Origin: Collimonas sp. OK607 | Lineage (GTDB): Bacteria > Pseudomonadota > Gammaproteobacteria > Burkholderiales > Burkholderiaceae_D | DNA length: 64,000 nt | NCBI RefSeq assembly: GCF_900111995.1 | Contig: NZ_FOKF01000028.1 | Coordinates: 1-64,000 of the forward strand | Direction of reading: 5' to 3' | Shown here: positions 54,953 through 63,902 of the stretch, piece by piece | Numbering within the stretch: the first letter of the stretch is position 1 | Layout of the letters: every line of letters starts with the position of its first letter | Notes under the pieces: generated by a model | Told to the model about the DNA's origin: nothing | Databases searched by the model: none | The model's input: only the letters and a program-made list of their open reading frames with translations | Program-made: the position numbers and the translations under genes

Positions 54953-54976
54953 ACGAGTTTATTTACGAGTTTATTT
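54953..54976. repeat. Perfect 12 bp tandem duplication before the FAN1-like gene
   Basis: ACGAGTTTATTT occurs twice in direct succession (54953-54964 and 54965-54976), followed by a partial ATTTTA. It sits between the FAN1-like start and the LexA-type box. Confidence 0.88.
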
Positions 54977-54985
54977 ATTTTAACA

Positions 54986-55001
54986 CTGTATAAACGTACA
55001 G
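54986..55001. promoter_or_regulatory. LexA-type SOS box
   Basis: CTGTATAAACGTACAG matches the proteobacterial SOS consensus CTG-N10-CAG, with CTGT and ACAG on both sides of the AT-rich centre. It lies 98 bp before the FAN1-like start on the minus strand and 53 bp before the yfbU start on the plus strand, so it can repress either or both. A second partial site (CTGTAGTATATACG) lies at 55007. Confidence 0.82.
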
Positions 55002-55053
55002 TTATTCTGTAGTATATACGAATCCGAATGCAGGAGTCTGAACGGGAATTGCA

Positions 55054-55623
55054 ATGGAATTAAGCGATGCTGAAAAATTGATATTGACCATGCTGTGCGA
55101 AGTGCATCAGCACTTGGACATTGCGGGCGCGGTTGATCCGAAGTTTGTCCAGTCCGCACTGCATAGCGGCAATACCTGGGGCTTGCGCTGGAAATATGGC
55201 GCGCTGTATGACGGTAACGCCAGATCGGATCCGCCTATCGTGAAAGAAGTCGTCCGCATTCTTGACATGTGGTCGGCAATCGAAGACGGCTACGATGCGT
55301 TACAGTCGCTGGACAAGGACCGGGTCGCCGCCAGCATTTCCCCGCGTCAGTGCGAAGTAAAATTCTTGGGATTCGATAGCGATACCGAATTTGAACACGC
55401 CAACATAGCGTCATTCCTGATCAAGGATATGCAGCGTTTTCCCAAATTCGCGGGACGCGACATCCATTCGCACCTGCCGTCGATTTCCATCTATCGGCGC
55501 ATGGTGCGAGCCTTCGAGTCGCTGCAAAAGCTGATAGGGAAAGGCCGCCTGAATACCGACCAACTGATTGCGCTTCTCAACGAAAACACCGGACCGCGGT
55601 GTAATTTCCTGAAGCTCGTCTGA
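55054..55623 (+). CDS. yfbU: YfbU family protein
   Basis: A 189-residue protein of the YfbU family, with the start MELSDAEKLILTMLCEVHQHLD. Conserved phrases are SGNTWGLRWKYG, VVRILDMWSAIE, FLGFDSDTEFEH and FPKFAGRDIHSHLPSISIYRRM. YfbU has been linked to cell death in Escherichia coli; a molecular activity is not established. It starts 53 bp from the LexA-type box, so it may be part of the SOS response here. It converges with the amylase-like gene, the two stops being only 5 bp apart. Confidence 0.88.
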   Translation: MELSDAEKLILTMLCEVHQHLDIAGAVDPKFVQSALHSGNTWGLRWKYGALYDGNARSDPPIVKEVVRILDMWSAIEDGYDALQSLDKDRVAASISPRQCEVKFLGFDSDTEFEHANIASFLIKDMQRFPKFAGRDIHSHLPSISIYRRMVRAFESLQKLIGKGRLNTDQLIALLNENTGPRCNFLKLV

Positions 55624-55628
55624 AATCC

Positions 55629-56954
55629 TTATGCCGCTTGCCGACTATCGCCACCGTCGACACAACCGATGCCCGACGGTGCGGCCCGCGCCAGCCATAG
55701 CTTGATCTCGGCAGCCTCCAGCAACAACGGGCCTTGCGGCAGAGAGAATGCCGCCTCCCGGCCTTCGTTCCAATCCGACAAATCGGCCTGGGCAACGTAG
55801 CCGTCGACATGGTTAAAAATATCGTCGACATCGCCTTGCCAGGTTTGATACAGATCTTGATTCACCACAATCAGCAAGGACAAACGCGCGTTGTCGTCGC
55901 GCTGACCGCCTAGGCCCGTGCGCGTACTACGTTGAAGCAAGGCCAGTCCGCTGCCAGGACTGCGCAGCAATGCAACCGGTGCGCCTAAAAAATAACGTCC
56001 GATATCGACAATGAAACGATTCGCCTGTTGAATCTCATCGCGCAAATCGATTTCTGCTTCCTCGCACAGACTGGCGTATTGTACCGGCGTCAGCACGGTA
56101 TCTAGCGGCACGGTCAGCCCTAGTTCGAAGCCCATCGGTATCAAGATGCCGTTGCCGCTGGCCGCCGCAAAGCGCAGCGCGCGCAGGCTGGCGCGTCGGC
56201 GCGAGGGGGCATCGGTCAAGCTAAGCTGGCCCGCGAGGCGAGGACCGAAAGGCGTTTCCGGAAAAGCGATTATGGTCGCGTCGCCGATCAGATTATCTTG
56301 TTCGCGCACGTAACGCGTAGCTTGATAATCCCACCATGCTCCCGAGCAGAATACTGCGTCGAAACCGGCATCAGTCAGCGGATCAAGTTGTGGCGCCGAA
56401 CTACCGGGAGTCCAGGCGAGGAAACTAACCGAATTGCGGTAGCTGCGTGTTGCTGTCATCAATGCCCGCCACAGTGTGACAGGCACCGCAGCAGGCGCGC
56501 TGCAGACAAACCCGGCGACGCCGACATCAAGCAAGCCCCGCAAGCGTCGGCACCAGAGTGCGTATAGACCACGCTGTACGGCACAATCAGCCATGCGGAG
56601 ATGGATGACGCTGTCGCTGGTTACGAGCTGGCCGCCGGCAGATGATGCATTGTCAGGTGACGGCTTGTTTTCGAACCAGGATGGATAAGCATCGATCAGT
56701 GGATCGTCAGACGAGACTCTGTCGAGCACGATATCAAGTAACAGGTGCAAGCCGCGGTCAGAACAGGCGGCTGTCAACTCATCCAATGGAAGGCCGGCTT
56801 CAGCATCAGGGTGCTGGCCCAGATTGAGCGCATTGGTCAGCAGCACGTGATCAAAGCCCAGCGTGACGCAATGGTCGAGCAAAGCCGGCCAGCCTCGGAG
56901 CGAGACAAGTGCCGGATTGATGCAATAAATGCGAGGTGCAGTTGCGAAGCTCAT
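55629..56954 (-). CDS. Stand-alone GlgE N-terminal-type, degenerate GH13 domain
   Basis: A 441-residue protein with a GH13 (alpha-amylase) outline. The start MSFATAPRIYCINPAL matches the N-terminal extension of GlgE proteins I know from Burkholderiales. A short strand LLDIVLDRV corresponds to the region I conserved Asp, and the strand VGVAGFVCSAPAAVP stands where GFRxDxxH would hold the catalytic Asp; that residue is missing. The acid/base Glu strand is also weak (FLAWTPGSS). No maltosyltransferase catalytic domain follows. The protein is therefore probably inactive, perhaps a regulatory or binding subunit. I chose the ATG at 56954. Confidence 0.7.
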   Translation of the reverse strand: MSFATAPRIYCINPALVSLRGWPALLDHCVTLGFDHVLLTNALNLGQHPDAEAGLPLDELTAACSDRGLHLLLDIVLDRVSSDDPLIDAYPSWFENKPSPDNASSAGGQLVTSDSVIHLRMADCAVQRGLYALWCRRLRGLLDVGVAGFVCSAPAAVPVTLWRALMTATRSYRNSVSFLAWTPGSSAPQLDPLTDAGFDAVFCSGAWWDYQATRYVREQDNLIGDATIIAFPETPFGPRLAGQLSLTDAPSRRRASLRALRFAAASGNGILIPMGFELGLTVPLDTVLTPVQYASLCEEAEIDLRDEIQQANRFIVDIGRYFLGAPVALLRSPGSGLALLQRSTRTGLGGQRDDNARLSLLIVVNQDLYQTWQGDVDDIFNHVDGYVAQADLSDWNEGREAAFSLPQGPLLLEAAEIKLWLARAAPSGIGCVDGGDSRQAA

Positions 56955-57134
56955 GTTAGCAATCCTTGATAACGTTGCGGGTTCTCGCCATCTGCCGGAG
57001 CGGTAATTGGCAGGCGCAGCCCAAGGCTCAAGCGAGAGTGCCGATTTGCACATACACAGACACTATCGCGCTGCGCCGCGGAACCATATCGGCGTCCACC
57101 GCAAAGGACTGTAGGAATCCACCTACATCAATAT

Positions 57135-57173
57135 AAAAATCCCCGTCGCTGCAGGTGCAGATACGGGGATTTT
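57135..57173 (-). terminator. Terminator downstream of maeB
   Basis: AAAATCCCCGT pairs with ACGGGGATTTT around a GCTGCAGGTGCAGA-type loop. It is symmetrical and lies beyond the repeat element downstream of the maeB stop codon. Confidence 0.85.
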
Positions 57174-57194
57174 CTGTGGGCCAATTTTTTATCC

Positions 57195-57319
57195 GTAGGG
57201 TAAGCACGCTTTTGTGCCCACGCGGAATTCACTCTACGTATATGCCGACTTCTGTGCCGCAAGGGTCAGTACTCCGCTTATCGCGGTCACGCGTGGGCAC
57301 AAAAACGTGCCCACCCTAC
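57195..57319. repeat. REP/BIME-like element F, after maeB
   Basis: The left end GTAGGGTAAGCACGCTTTTG has a two-base change in GGGTGGG. The right end is GGGCACAAAAACGTGCCCAC then CCTAC. The interior shares CTTATCGCGGTCACGCGTGG with element A. It lies 25 bp from the maeB stop codon. Confidence 0.85.
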
Positions 57320-57344
57320 TCCTTCCTATTTCCGACATTGCTTA

Positions 57345-59654
57345 TCAGACTTTCTGTTTTGCGGAGATCGCGTTTGCCACCACCAGCGCAGTCATGTTGA
57401 CTACGCGACGCACCGTCGCCGACGGGTTCAGGATATGCACCGGAGCCGCAGCACCCAGCAATACCGGCCCGACCGTAACACCTTGGCCACCCGTCATTTT
57501 CAACACGTTGAACAGGATATTCGCGGCATCCAGATTCGGCGTCACCAATACATTGGCATCACCGCTCAGGGTCGATTTCGGCAAGAACTGCGCCCTCACC
57601 TCTGCGCTCAGGGCAGCATCGCCATGCATCTCTCCATCGGCTTCGACATCCGGCATGCGCTTGACGAACAAATCGCGTGCGGCGCGCATCTTTTTGGCCG
57701 AAGGCCGGGTGCTGGAACCGAACATCGAATGCGACAGGAACGCCACTTTAGGCGGCACGCCGAAGCGCTTGACTTCTTCCACCGCCATGGCGGCGATGTC
57801 GGACAACTGCTCCGCACACGGATCGTCGTTGACGAAAGTATCGGCGATAAACAAGGTGTGCTTATCAAGCACCAGGCCGTTCATGGTGGCGAAACACTTG
57901 GCGCCGTCACGCAGGCCGATGATGTCGCTCACATGTTCCAGATGGTTATCGAAACGTCCGACCAGGCCGCACAGCATGCCGTCAGCGTCGCCCAGCTTGA
58001 CCAGCAGCGCAGCGATGGTGGTGTTGGAACGACGTAGCGTCGATTTCGCCATCTCGGGCGTAACGCCGTCGCGCGCCTTGATCTCGTGATAGGTCTCCCA
58101 GTATTGGCGGAAACGCACGTCGTCTTCCGGATTGATCAGCTCGAAATCACGTCCGGCCTGCAAGCGCAAACCGGCGCGTTTGATGCGTGCCTCGATCACC
58201 GCCGGGCGACCGATCAGGATCGGCCGCACCAGTTTTTCTTCAAGCGAGATCTGTACCGCGCGCAATACCCGCTCATCCTCGCCCTCGGCGTAGACAATGC
58301 GTTGCGGCTCACCGCGCGCCGCCAGGAAAACCGGGCGCATGAACATGCCGGTGTGGCTGACAAAACGCATCAGCGACTGGCGATACGCATCCATGTCCTT
58401 GATCGGACGCGTCGCCACGCCGGACTCTTCGGCAGCACGGGCAACCGCAGGGGCGATGCGCAAGATCAGGCGCGAATCAAACGGTTTCGGAATGATATAT
58501 TCCGGGCCGAAATGCAGTTCCTGACCGGCATAGGCGGATGCCACTTCTTCGCTGATCTCGGCCTTGGTCAAATCTGCAATCTCGCGCACGCATGCGACCT
58601 TCATCGCTTCCGTGATGCTGGTGGCGCCGCAATCCAGCGCGCCGCGGAAAATATAAGGGAAGCACAACACATTGTTAACCTGGTTCGGATAATCCGAACG
58701 GCCGGTAGCGATAATGCAATCCGGCCGCGCTTCCAGCGCCAGCTCAGGACGGATTTCCGGCTCCGGATTGGCCAGCGCCAGGATGATAGGCCGCGAGCCC
58801 ATGGCCTTGACCATATCCTGCGTCAGCACGCCGGGAGCCGAGCAGCCGAGGAACACGTCGGCATTGACAATCGCATCCGCCAGGGTGCGCGCATCGGTAG
58901 TTTGCTGATAACGCTGTTTGGAGACATCCAGCTTGTCTTCGCGCTTATCATGGATCACGCCGCGCGAATCGCAGACGAATATGTTTTCGCGCTTGACGCC
59001 CAGTTCAACCATCAGGTCGAGGCAGGCAATCGCTGCGGCGCCTGCGCCAGAGGCCACCAGCTTGACTTCGCCGATCTTCTTGTTGACCAGTTCCAGGCCG
59101 TTCAGCAAGGCTGCCGAAGAAATGATGGCGGTGCCGTGCTGGTCGTCGTGAAAGACCGGGATCTTCATGCGCTCGCGCAGCTTCTTTTCGATATAGAAGC
59201 ATTCCGGCGCCTTGATGTCTTCCAGGTTGATGCCGCCCAGCGTCGGCTCCAGCGCGGCGATGATCTCGACCAGCTTATCCGGATCGCGCTCGGCCAATTC
59301 GATGTCGAATACATCGATACCGGCAAAATTATGGAACAGGCAGCCCTTGCCTTCCATCACCGGCTTGCCTGCCAGCGGTCCGATATCGCCAAGGCCAAGC
59401 ACGGCAGTGCCGTTGGTGACCACGCCGACCAGGTTGGCGCGCGAGGTGTATTCCACCGCCATTTCCGGATCTTCATGGATCGCCAGGCAAGCATAGGCAA
59501 CACCCGGCGAGTAGGCCAGCGACAGGTCGCGCTGGTTCGACAAAGGCTTGGTCGGCACCACGGCGATCTTGCCGCGCGTCGGGCTGCGATGATATTCGAG
59601 CGCAGCGTCGCGCAGGGCCTGCTCGGCCGCAGAAAGAGTGGTTGGGGTGCTCAT
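57345..59654 (-). CDS. maeB: NADP-dependent malic enzyme with phosphotransacetylase domain
   Basis: A 769-residue fusion. The malic enzyme half (about 1-430) has the NADP-binding [13 protein letters not shown] and the catalytic region [17 protein letters not shown]. The C-terminal half (about 435-769) resembles phosphotransacetylase ([24 protein letters not shown]), which in MaeB is regulatory and not active. It oxidatively decarboxylates malate to pyruvate and gives NADPH. The 5' region to the next gene is 359 bp and holds a terminator. Confidence 0.93.
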   Translation of the reverse strand: MSTPTTLSAAEQALRDAALEYHRSPTRGKIAVVPTKPLSNQRDLSLAYSPGVAYACLAIHEDPEMAVEYTSRANLVGVVTNGTAVLGLGDIGPLAGKPVMEGKGCLFHNFAGIDVFDIELAERDPDKLVEIIAALEPTLGGINLEDIKAPECFYIEKKLRERMKIPVFHDDQHGTAIISSAALLNGLELVNKKIGEVKLVASGAGAAAIACLDLMVELGVKRENIFVCDSRGVIHDKREDKLDVSKQRYQQTTDARTLADAIVNADVFLGCSAPGVLTQDMVKAMGSRPIILALANPEPEIRPELALEARPDCIIATGRSDYPNQVNNVLCFPYIFRGALDCGATSITEAMKVACVREIADLTKAEISEEVASAYAGQELHFGPEYIIPKPFDSRLILRIAPAVARAAEESGVATRPIKDMDAYRQSLMRFVSHTGMFMRPVFLAARGEPQRIVYAEGEDERVLRAVQISLEEKLVRPILIGRPAVIEARIKRAGLRLQAGRDFELINPEDDVRFRQYWETYHEIKARDGVTPEMAKSTLRRSNTTIAALLVKLGDADGMLCGLVGRFDNHLEHVSDIIGLRDGAKCFATMNGLVLDKHTLFIADTFVNDDPCAEQLSDIAAMAVEEVKRFGVPPKVAFLSHSMFGSSTRPSAKKMRAARDLFVKRMPDVEADGEMHGDAALSAEVRAQFLPKSTLSGDANVLVTPNLDAANILFNVLKMTGGQGVTVGPVLLGAAAPVHILNPSATVRRVVNMTALVVANAISAKQKV

Positions 59655-60013
59655 TGATGGTCTCCTGGATACGCGAGTGAAAATAAAATAGCAGCGTTAA
59701 GTGGCAGCGACATTATCACAATGTCTATCGATTCGATTTCTAGGCAACCGATATCTCTGCTATTGAAGATGCTTTTGGGAAAGGGAAGTTATTCTGTGGG
59801 GTCGTGGTTTTTATGGTGTGCCTTATGGCAAATGGTAGACGAATCCGGCGCAGTTTGCAGCGTTGCAGTTAAAAAAACAAAAACCAAAACTCTTCCGTGA
59901 CGCCACATAAAACAAAAAGCCCGCAAATGCGGGTTTTTTGTCGGCAGATGGCTGCCACATTTCGAATTTTCCTCAAAAAGAAACCGTGGCGCGTTGTCAT
60001 TACGGTCGACAAC
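59655..60013. other. Intergenic region between sdaA and maeB
   Basis: No gene is seen in these 359 bases. The maeB promoter must lie here. A terminator (59914-59939) ends the sdaA transcript. Confidence 0.65.
59914..59939. terminator. Terminator of sdaA
   Basis: AAAAAGCCCGCA pairs with TGCGGGTTTTTT around a two-base loop. A and T runs lie on both sides. It is about 75 bases after the sdaA stop codon. Confidence 0.9.
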
Positions 60014-61405
60014 TCAACACTCAATGACATTTACCGCCAGACCGCCGCGCGATGTTTCTTTATATTTGGTCTTCATGTCGGCCCCGGTTTGCATCATGGT
60101 CTTGATCACATTATCCAGCGACACATAATGCTTGCCGGTGCCGCGCAATGCCATGCGGGCCGCATTGATCGCCTTCACCGCACCCATCGCGTTGCGTTCT
60201 ATGCAAGGAATCTGCACCAGACCGCCGACCGGATCGCAAGTCATGCCGAGGTTATGTTCCATGCCGATTTCAGCGGCATTCTCGATCTGCTCGGTACTGC
60301 CGCCCAAGACCGCCGCCAGCGCTCCCGCCGCCATCGAACAGGCGACGCCTACTTCACCCTGGCAACCGACTTCGGCGCCGGAAATGGAAGCGGTTTCCTT
60401 GTAGATCAAACCGATCGCAGCTGCGGTCAGCATGAAGGTCATGACGCCATCGAGATTGGCGCCGGGTATGAACCTGGTGTAGTAGTGCAGCACCGCCGGC
60501 AACACGCCCGCCGCACCGTTAGTCGGCGCAGTCACTATTCGTCCGCCCGCGGCATTTTCTTCATTCACCGCCATCGCGTACAGGTTGACCCAGTCGAGCA
60601 TGGACAAAGGGTCCGCCAGCGCCTCTTCGGAATGCTCCGTCAGCTGCCGATACAATTCAGCAGCGCGGCGTTTGACCCGCATCGGGCCGGGCAATTCGCC
60701 GCCAATCGAGCAACCGCGCTTTACCGCCGCCGCCATCACGTCCCAAATCCCCAGCAACTTGGTGCGCACCTCTTCTGCCGAGCGCCAGTGCTTTTCGTTT
60801 TCCATCATCAAGGCGGCAACGGTGAGGCCGCTTTCAGCGCACATTCGCAGCAGATCGTCGCCGGAATGGAAGGGGTACGGCAAATCGCCCTCCGCTTGCA
60901 CGCTGCCCGCCTGCACCAGGTTGACACGCTGTCCCTCCTTGCTCACCACAAACCCGCCGCCGACCGAGTAGTACTCTTTTTCCGCAATCACGCTACCGCT
61001 CGCATCCAGGGCGACAAAGCGCATGCCGTTCGGATGTTGCGGCAACGCTTCGCGACGGAAAAACAGCACATGTTCTTTTTCCACGCAGTCTATCGGATGG
61101 GTGCCGTTCAACAATAGTTTTTTGGAACTGCGAATTTCCGCCAGGCGCGGCTCGACATGATCCGGGTCGATGTTGTCTGGCAGGTTTCCTTCCAGTCCCA
61201 GCAATACCGCCTTGTCGCTGCCATGGCCTTTGCCTGTGGCGCCGAGCGAGCCATACAATTCGACGCGAACCGCGTGCACCGCATCCAGCAGATCGACGTC
61301 ATGCAAATGGGCAGCGAATCGATTGGCCGCAATCATCGGGCCGACTGTGTGCGAACTGGATGGGCCGATACCAACCTTGAATAAATCGAATGTGCTGATA
61401 TTCAT
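60014..61405 (-). CDS. sdaA: L-serine ammonia-lyase (iron-sulfur type)
   Basis: A 463-residue enzyme of the single-chain SdaA type. The family start [24 protein letters not shown] is intact. The cysteines that hold the oxygen-sensitive [4Fe-4S] cluster are in [32 protein letters not shown] and the region preceding them. It deaminates serine to pyruvate. It is divergent from the threonine aldolase gene, a logical pair for serine and threonine breakdown. Three 12 bp repeat units lie in its 5' region. Confidence 0.94.
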   Translation of the reverse strand: MNISTFDLFKVGIGPSSSHTVGPMIAANRFAAHLHDVDLLDAVHAVRVELYGSLGATGKGHGSDKAVLLGLEGNLPDNIDPDHVEPRLAEIRSSKKLLLNGTHPIDCVEKEHVLFFRREALPQHPNGMRFVALDASGSVIAEKEYYSVGGGFVVSKEGQRVNLVQAGSVQAEGDLPYPFHSGDDLLRMCAESGLTVAALMMENEKHWRSAEEVRTKLLGIWDVMAAAVKRGCSIGGELPGPMRVKRRAAELYRQLTEHSEEALADPLSMLDWVNLYAMAVNEENAAGGRIVTAPTNGAAGVLPAVLHYYTRFIPGANLDGVMTFMLTAAAIGLIYKETASISGAEVGCQGEVGVACSMAAGALAAVLGGSTEQIENAAEIGMEHNLGMTCDPVGGLVQIPCIERNAMGAVKAINAARMALRGTGKHYVSLDNVIKTMMQTGADMKTKYKETSRGGLAVNVIEC

Positions 61406-61410
61406 ATGGA

Positions 61411-61446
61411 ACTCGATATAAGACTCAATATAAAACTCGACTTGAT
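61411..61446. repeat. 12 bp tandem units upstream of sdaA
   Basis: ACTCGATATAAG, ACTCAATATAAA and a diverged ACTCGACTTGAT follow one another with period 12. They lie just 5' of the sdaA start codon at 61405. Confidence 0.8.
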
Positions 61447-61668
61447 ACCCTGGTAAGACAATGTATAGCCGTTCATGACAACTCCTGGATAGGTTGAGGT
61501 ATCTTTAAGTGTTTGTCCTTTTGAGACAAGCACGACATATTCAATATTACGGCCAAGTCGACTCCGAAATGCGATGACATTTCTTCTGGAGCATAAGTAA
61601 ATCGCCAGAATATTAGCAATTAAACATTTTTCGATTAAAGCTATAAACGCACCTTATAGAAACACTTT

Positions 61669-62757
61669 ATGCCAAACACCAATCTACGCAGTCAATGCCA
61701 TACCTTCTTTTCCACTTCCTTGCCACGCTCCGCCGCCCAGGATTTTGCCGAGATGGCCGCCTGGTGCCAGGCACATGACGTCCGTCACGACATCTATGGC
61801 GAGGGTGAACTGGTTCAATCCTTCGAAAACAAGGTAGCCGAGCTGCTGGGCTTTGAGGCTGGCCATTTCGTTATTACCGGAACGCTGGCCCAGACGGTGG
61901 CGCTTCGGCTCGCCTGCCAGGACAGGAACAACCCGCTGACGGCTCTCCATCCGACGGCGCACATACTGGTGCACGAACGTAGCAATTACCAACTGCTCGA
62001 CCACTTCACCTCACTCAATGTCGGAAATCCTTATCGACCATGGACAGCGGACGACCTCAAAGCCCTGCCTGATCGCCTGGGAGCCGCGCTGTATGAACTG
62101 CCCATGCGTGAAATTGGCGGCCAGTTGCCGACATGGGAAGAGTTGAATGCGGTCAAAGAATACTGTCATGAAAGAGATATTCATTTGCATCTGGATGGCG
62201 CACGCTTGTGGGAGGCTGCTACCGGGTATGACAAGCCACTGAGCAGCGTGGCAGCTGGTTTTGATAGCGCGTATGTTTCGTTTTACAAGGGTATCGGCGG
62301 CCTGGGCGGTGCAATGCTGCTGGGCAAGCGCGATTTCATTACCCGCGCGTCAGAATGGATGAAACGCATGGGCGGCAATGTCTATCAGCGCTCCCCCTAT
62401 GTGGTGGCAGCAGCGATGCGGTTCGACGAGAAGCTGGCGCGGATGCCGGCATATCTGCAGCGCACGCGGGATTTGTATATGTTGCTGAGTCGCTACTCGC
62501 ACTGGCAAATCAATCCGCAGCAACCGCATTGCAATATGCTGCATGTGTATTTTCCGGTCGACCGCGACGTGGCGAATGCCGCACGTGACCAATTGGCCAG
62601 GGAACACGGCATCTGGCTGTTTGGCGAAGCCAGGCACACGGCGTTGCCGCAGCAAAGCTATATCGAGTGGTATGTGGGAGAGGGGCTGCTGTCCTTGTCC
62701 GACGACAAGGTCATTACGATTCTGGATCAGTTCCAAGCGTTACTTGCGCCCGCATAA
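61669..62757 (+). CDS. Threonine aldolase family protein (PLP lyase)
   Basis: A 362-residue fold-type I PLP enzyme. The PLP lysine is K207 in VSFYKGIGGLGG. Asp176 and Arg179 in HLHLDGARLW bind the cofactor. The N-terminal GEGELVQSFENKVAELLGFEAG is typical of the low-specificity aldolases. It would split threonine or 3-hydroxy amino acids into glycine and an aldehyde. The family also includes other beta-eliminating lyases, so the substrate is not certain. It is divergent from sdaA across 263 bp; a repeat element follows its stop. Confidence 0.86.
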   Translation: MPNTNLRSQCHTFFSTSLPRSAAQDFAEMAAWCQAHDVRHDIYGEGELVQSFENKVAELLGFEAGHFVITGTLAQTVALRLACQDRNNPLTALHPTAHILVHERSNYQLLDHFTSLNVGNPYRPWTADDLKALPDRLGAALYELPMREIGGQLPTWEELNAVKEYCHERDIHLHLDGARLWEAATGYDKPLSSVAAGFDSAYVSFYKGIGGLGGAMLLGKRDFITRASEWMKRMGGNVYQRSPYVVAAAMRFDEKLARMPAYLQRTRDLYMLLSRYSHWQINPQQPHCNMLHVYFPVDRDVANAARDQLAREHGIWLFGEARHTALPQQSYIEWYVGEGLLSLSDDKVITILDQFQALLAPA

Positions 62758-62772
62758 AACACCAGCTTTCAT

Positions 62773-62860
62773 GTAGGGTGGGCACATCGTGCCCACGCGG
62801 AACGCGATAAACGGAGTCATGGCGCCAAGGTAACGCGTGGGCACGATGTGCCCACCCTAC
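62773..62860. repeat. REP/BIME-like element G, between aldolase and aldo/keto reductase genes
   Basis: The most symmetrical copy: left end GTAGGGTGGGCACATCGTGC, right end GCACGATGTGCCCACCCTAC. The right arm is the exact inverse of the left. The interior is about 48 bases. The two flanking genes converge, so it may act as a bidirectional terminator. Confidence 0.92.
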
Positions 62861-62867
62861 ATATGTT

Positions 62868-63902
62868 TTAGCCGTTGGAAGAACGTTCCCACAGATTGAT
62901 CCCGCCCTCTTTTGCCTGCACATCGATCGCAGCCAACTCTTCCGCCGAAAAATCCAGCCGCTGCAAGGCGGCCACATTCTCGCGGATCTGGGCCGGACTG
63001 CTGGCGCCGATCAGGGTCGTGGTTACACGCGGGTCGCGCAGCACCCAGGCCAGCGCCATCTGCGCCAGGCTCTGGCCACGTGTCTTGGCAATCTCGTTGA
63101 GGGCCCGCACCCGTGCCAGGTTTTCCGGACTCAGGTGGGCCTTCTGCAGCGAACCGCCGCCTTCGCGATTAATGCGCGAATCTTCCGGCACGCCGTTCAG
63201 GTACTTGTCGCTCAACAATCCCTGCGCCAGGGCGGTAAAAGTAATGCAACCCATGCCTTCCTGCTCCAGCGTATCCAGCAAGCCTTGTTCAATCCAGCGG
63301 TTGAACATGTTGTAGGACGGCTGATGAATCAGGCAAGGTACTTTCCAGTCGCGCAACAGCTTGGCTGCTTCTGCGGTTTTGGCTGGCGAATAGGACGAAA
63401 CGCCGACATATAACGCCTTGCCCTGCTGCACCGCCGTCGCCAGCGCACTCATGGTTTCTTCCAGCGGCGTTTCCGGATCGAAGCGGTGCGAATAAAAGAT
63501 GTCGACATAATCCAGGCCCATGCGCTGCAGGCTCTGGTCGAGGCTGGCCAGTACATATTTGCGTGAACCGCCGCCCTGCCCGTACGGCCCTGGCCACATG
63601 TCCCAGCCGGCTTTGGTCGAAATAATCAGCTCATCGCGGTAAGGGCGCAGGTCTTCTTTCAGGATGCGGCCGAAATTGGTTTCAGCGCTGCCATATGGCG
63701 GCCCGTAATTATTGGCCAGGTCGAAATGGGTAATCCCGAGATCGAATGCGGTATGCACCATTTCACGTTGGCGCGCCAGCGACGTGGTGTCGCCGAAGTT
63801 ATGCCAGAGTCCCATCGACAACAACGGTAATTTGAGGCCACTACGGCCGCAGAACCGGTATTGCATATTGTCGTAGCGCTTGCTTGATGCGTGATAACTC
63901 AT
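62868..63902 (-). CDS. Aldo/keto reductase (YghZ-like)
   Basis: A 344-residue reductase of the YghZ/L-glyceraldehyde-3-phosphate reductase type. The catalytic set Asp61, Tyr66, Lys97 and His139 is intact (FDLANNYGPPYGSAE, ISTKAGWDMWPGPYG, YSHRFDPETPLEET). The phrase NNYGPPYGSAE is typical of this subgroup. It uses NADPH to reduce aldehydes such as methylglyoxal or glyceraldehyde 3-phosphate. It is a single gene ending next to the repeat element at 62773. Confidence 0.9.
   Translation of the reverse strand: MSYHASSKRYDNMQYRFCGRSGLKLPLLSMGLWHNFGDTTSLARQREMVHTAFDLGITHFDLANNYGPPYGSAETNFGRILKEDLRPYRDELIISTKAGWDMWPGPYGQGGGSRKYVLASLDQSLQRMGLDYVDIFYSHRFDPETPLEETMSALATAVQQGKALYVGVSSYSPAKTAEAAKLLRDWKVPCLIHQPSYNMFNRWIEQGLLDTLEQEGMGCITFTALAQGLLSDKYLNGVPEDSRINREGGGSLQKAHLSPENLARVRALNEIAKTRGQSLAQMALAWVLRDPRVTTTLIGASSPAQIRENVAALQRLDFSAEELAAIDVQAKEGGINLWERSSNG

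Larger units (their letters stand above)
56955..57344. other. Intergenic region between maeB and the GlgE-like gene
   Basis: These 390 bases hold a terminator hairpin (57135-57173) and the repeat element at 57195-57319. No gene is seen. Confidence 0.7.

Noticed and set aside
57345-59654. Active phosphotransacetylase in the malic enzyme
   Set aside because: Known MaeB proteins of this build have a PTA domain that regulates and does not catalyse; no evidence here supports activity.
58086-59657. A 523-codon open frame on the plus strand
   Set aside because: It lies entirely opposite maeB, has no family resemblance and is explained by the codon bias of maeB.
59897-61117. A 406-codon open frame on the plus strand
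   Set aside because: It is opposite sdaA and starts inside the sdaA terminator region.
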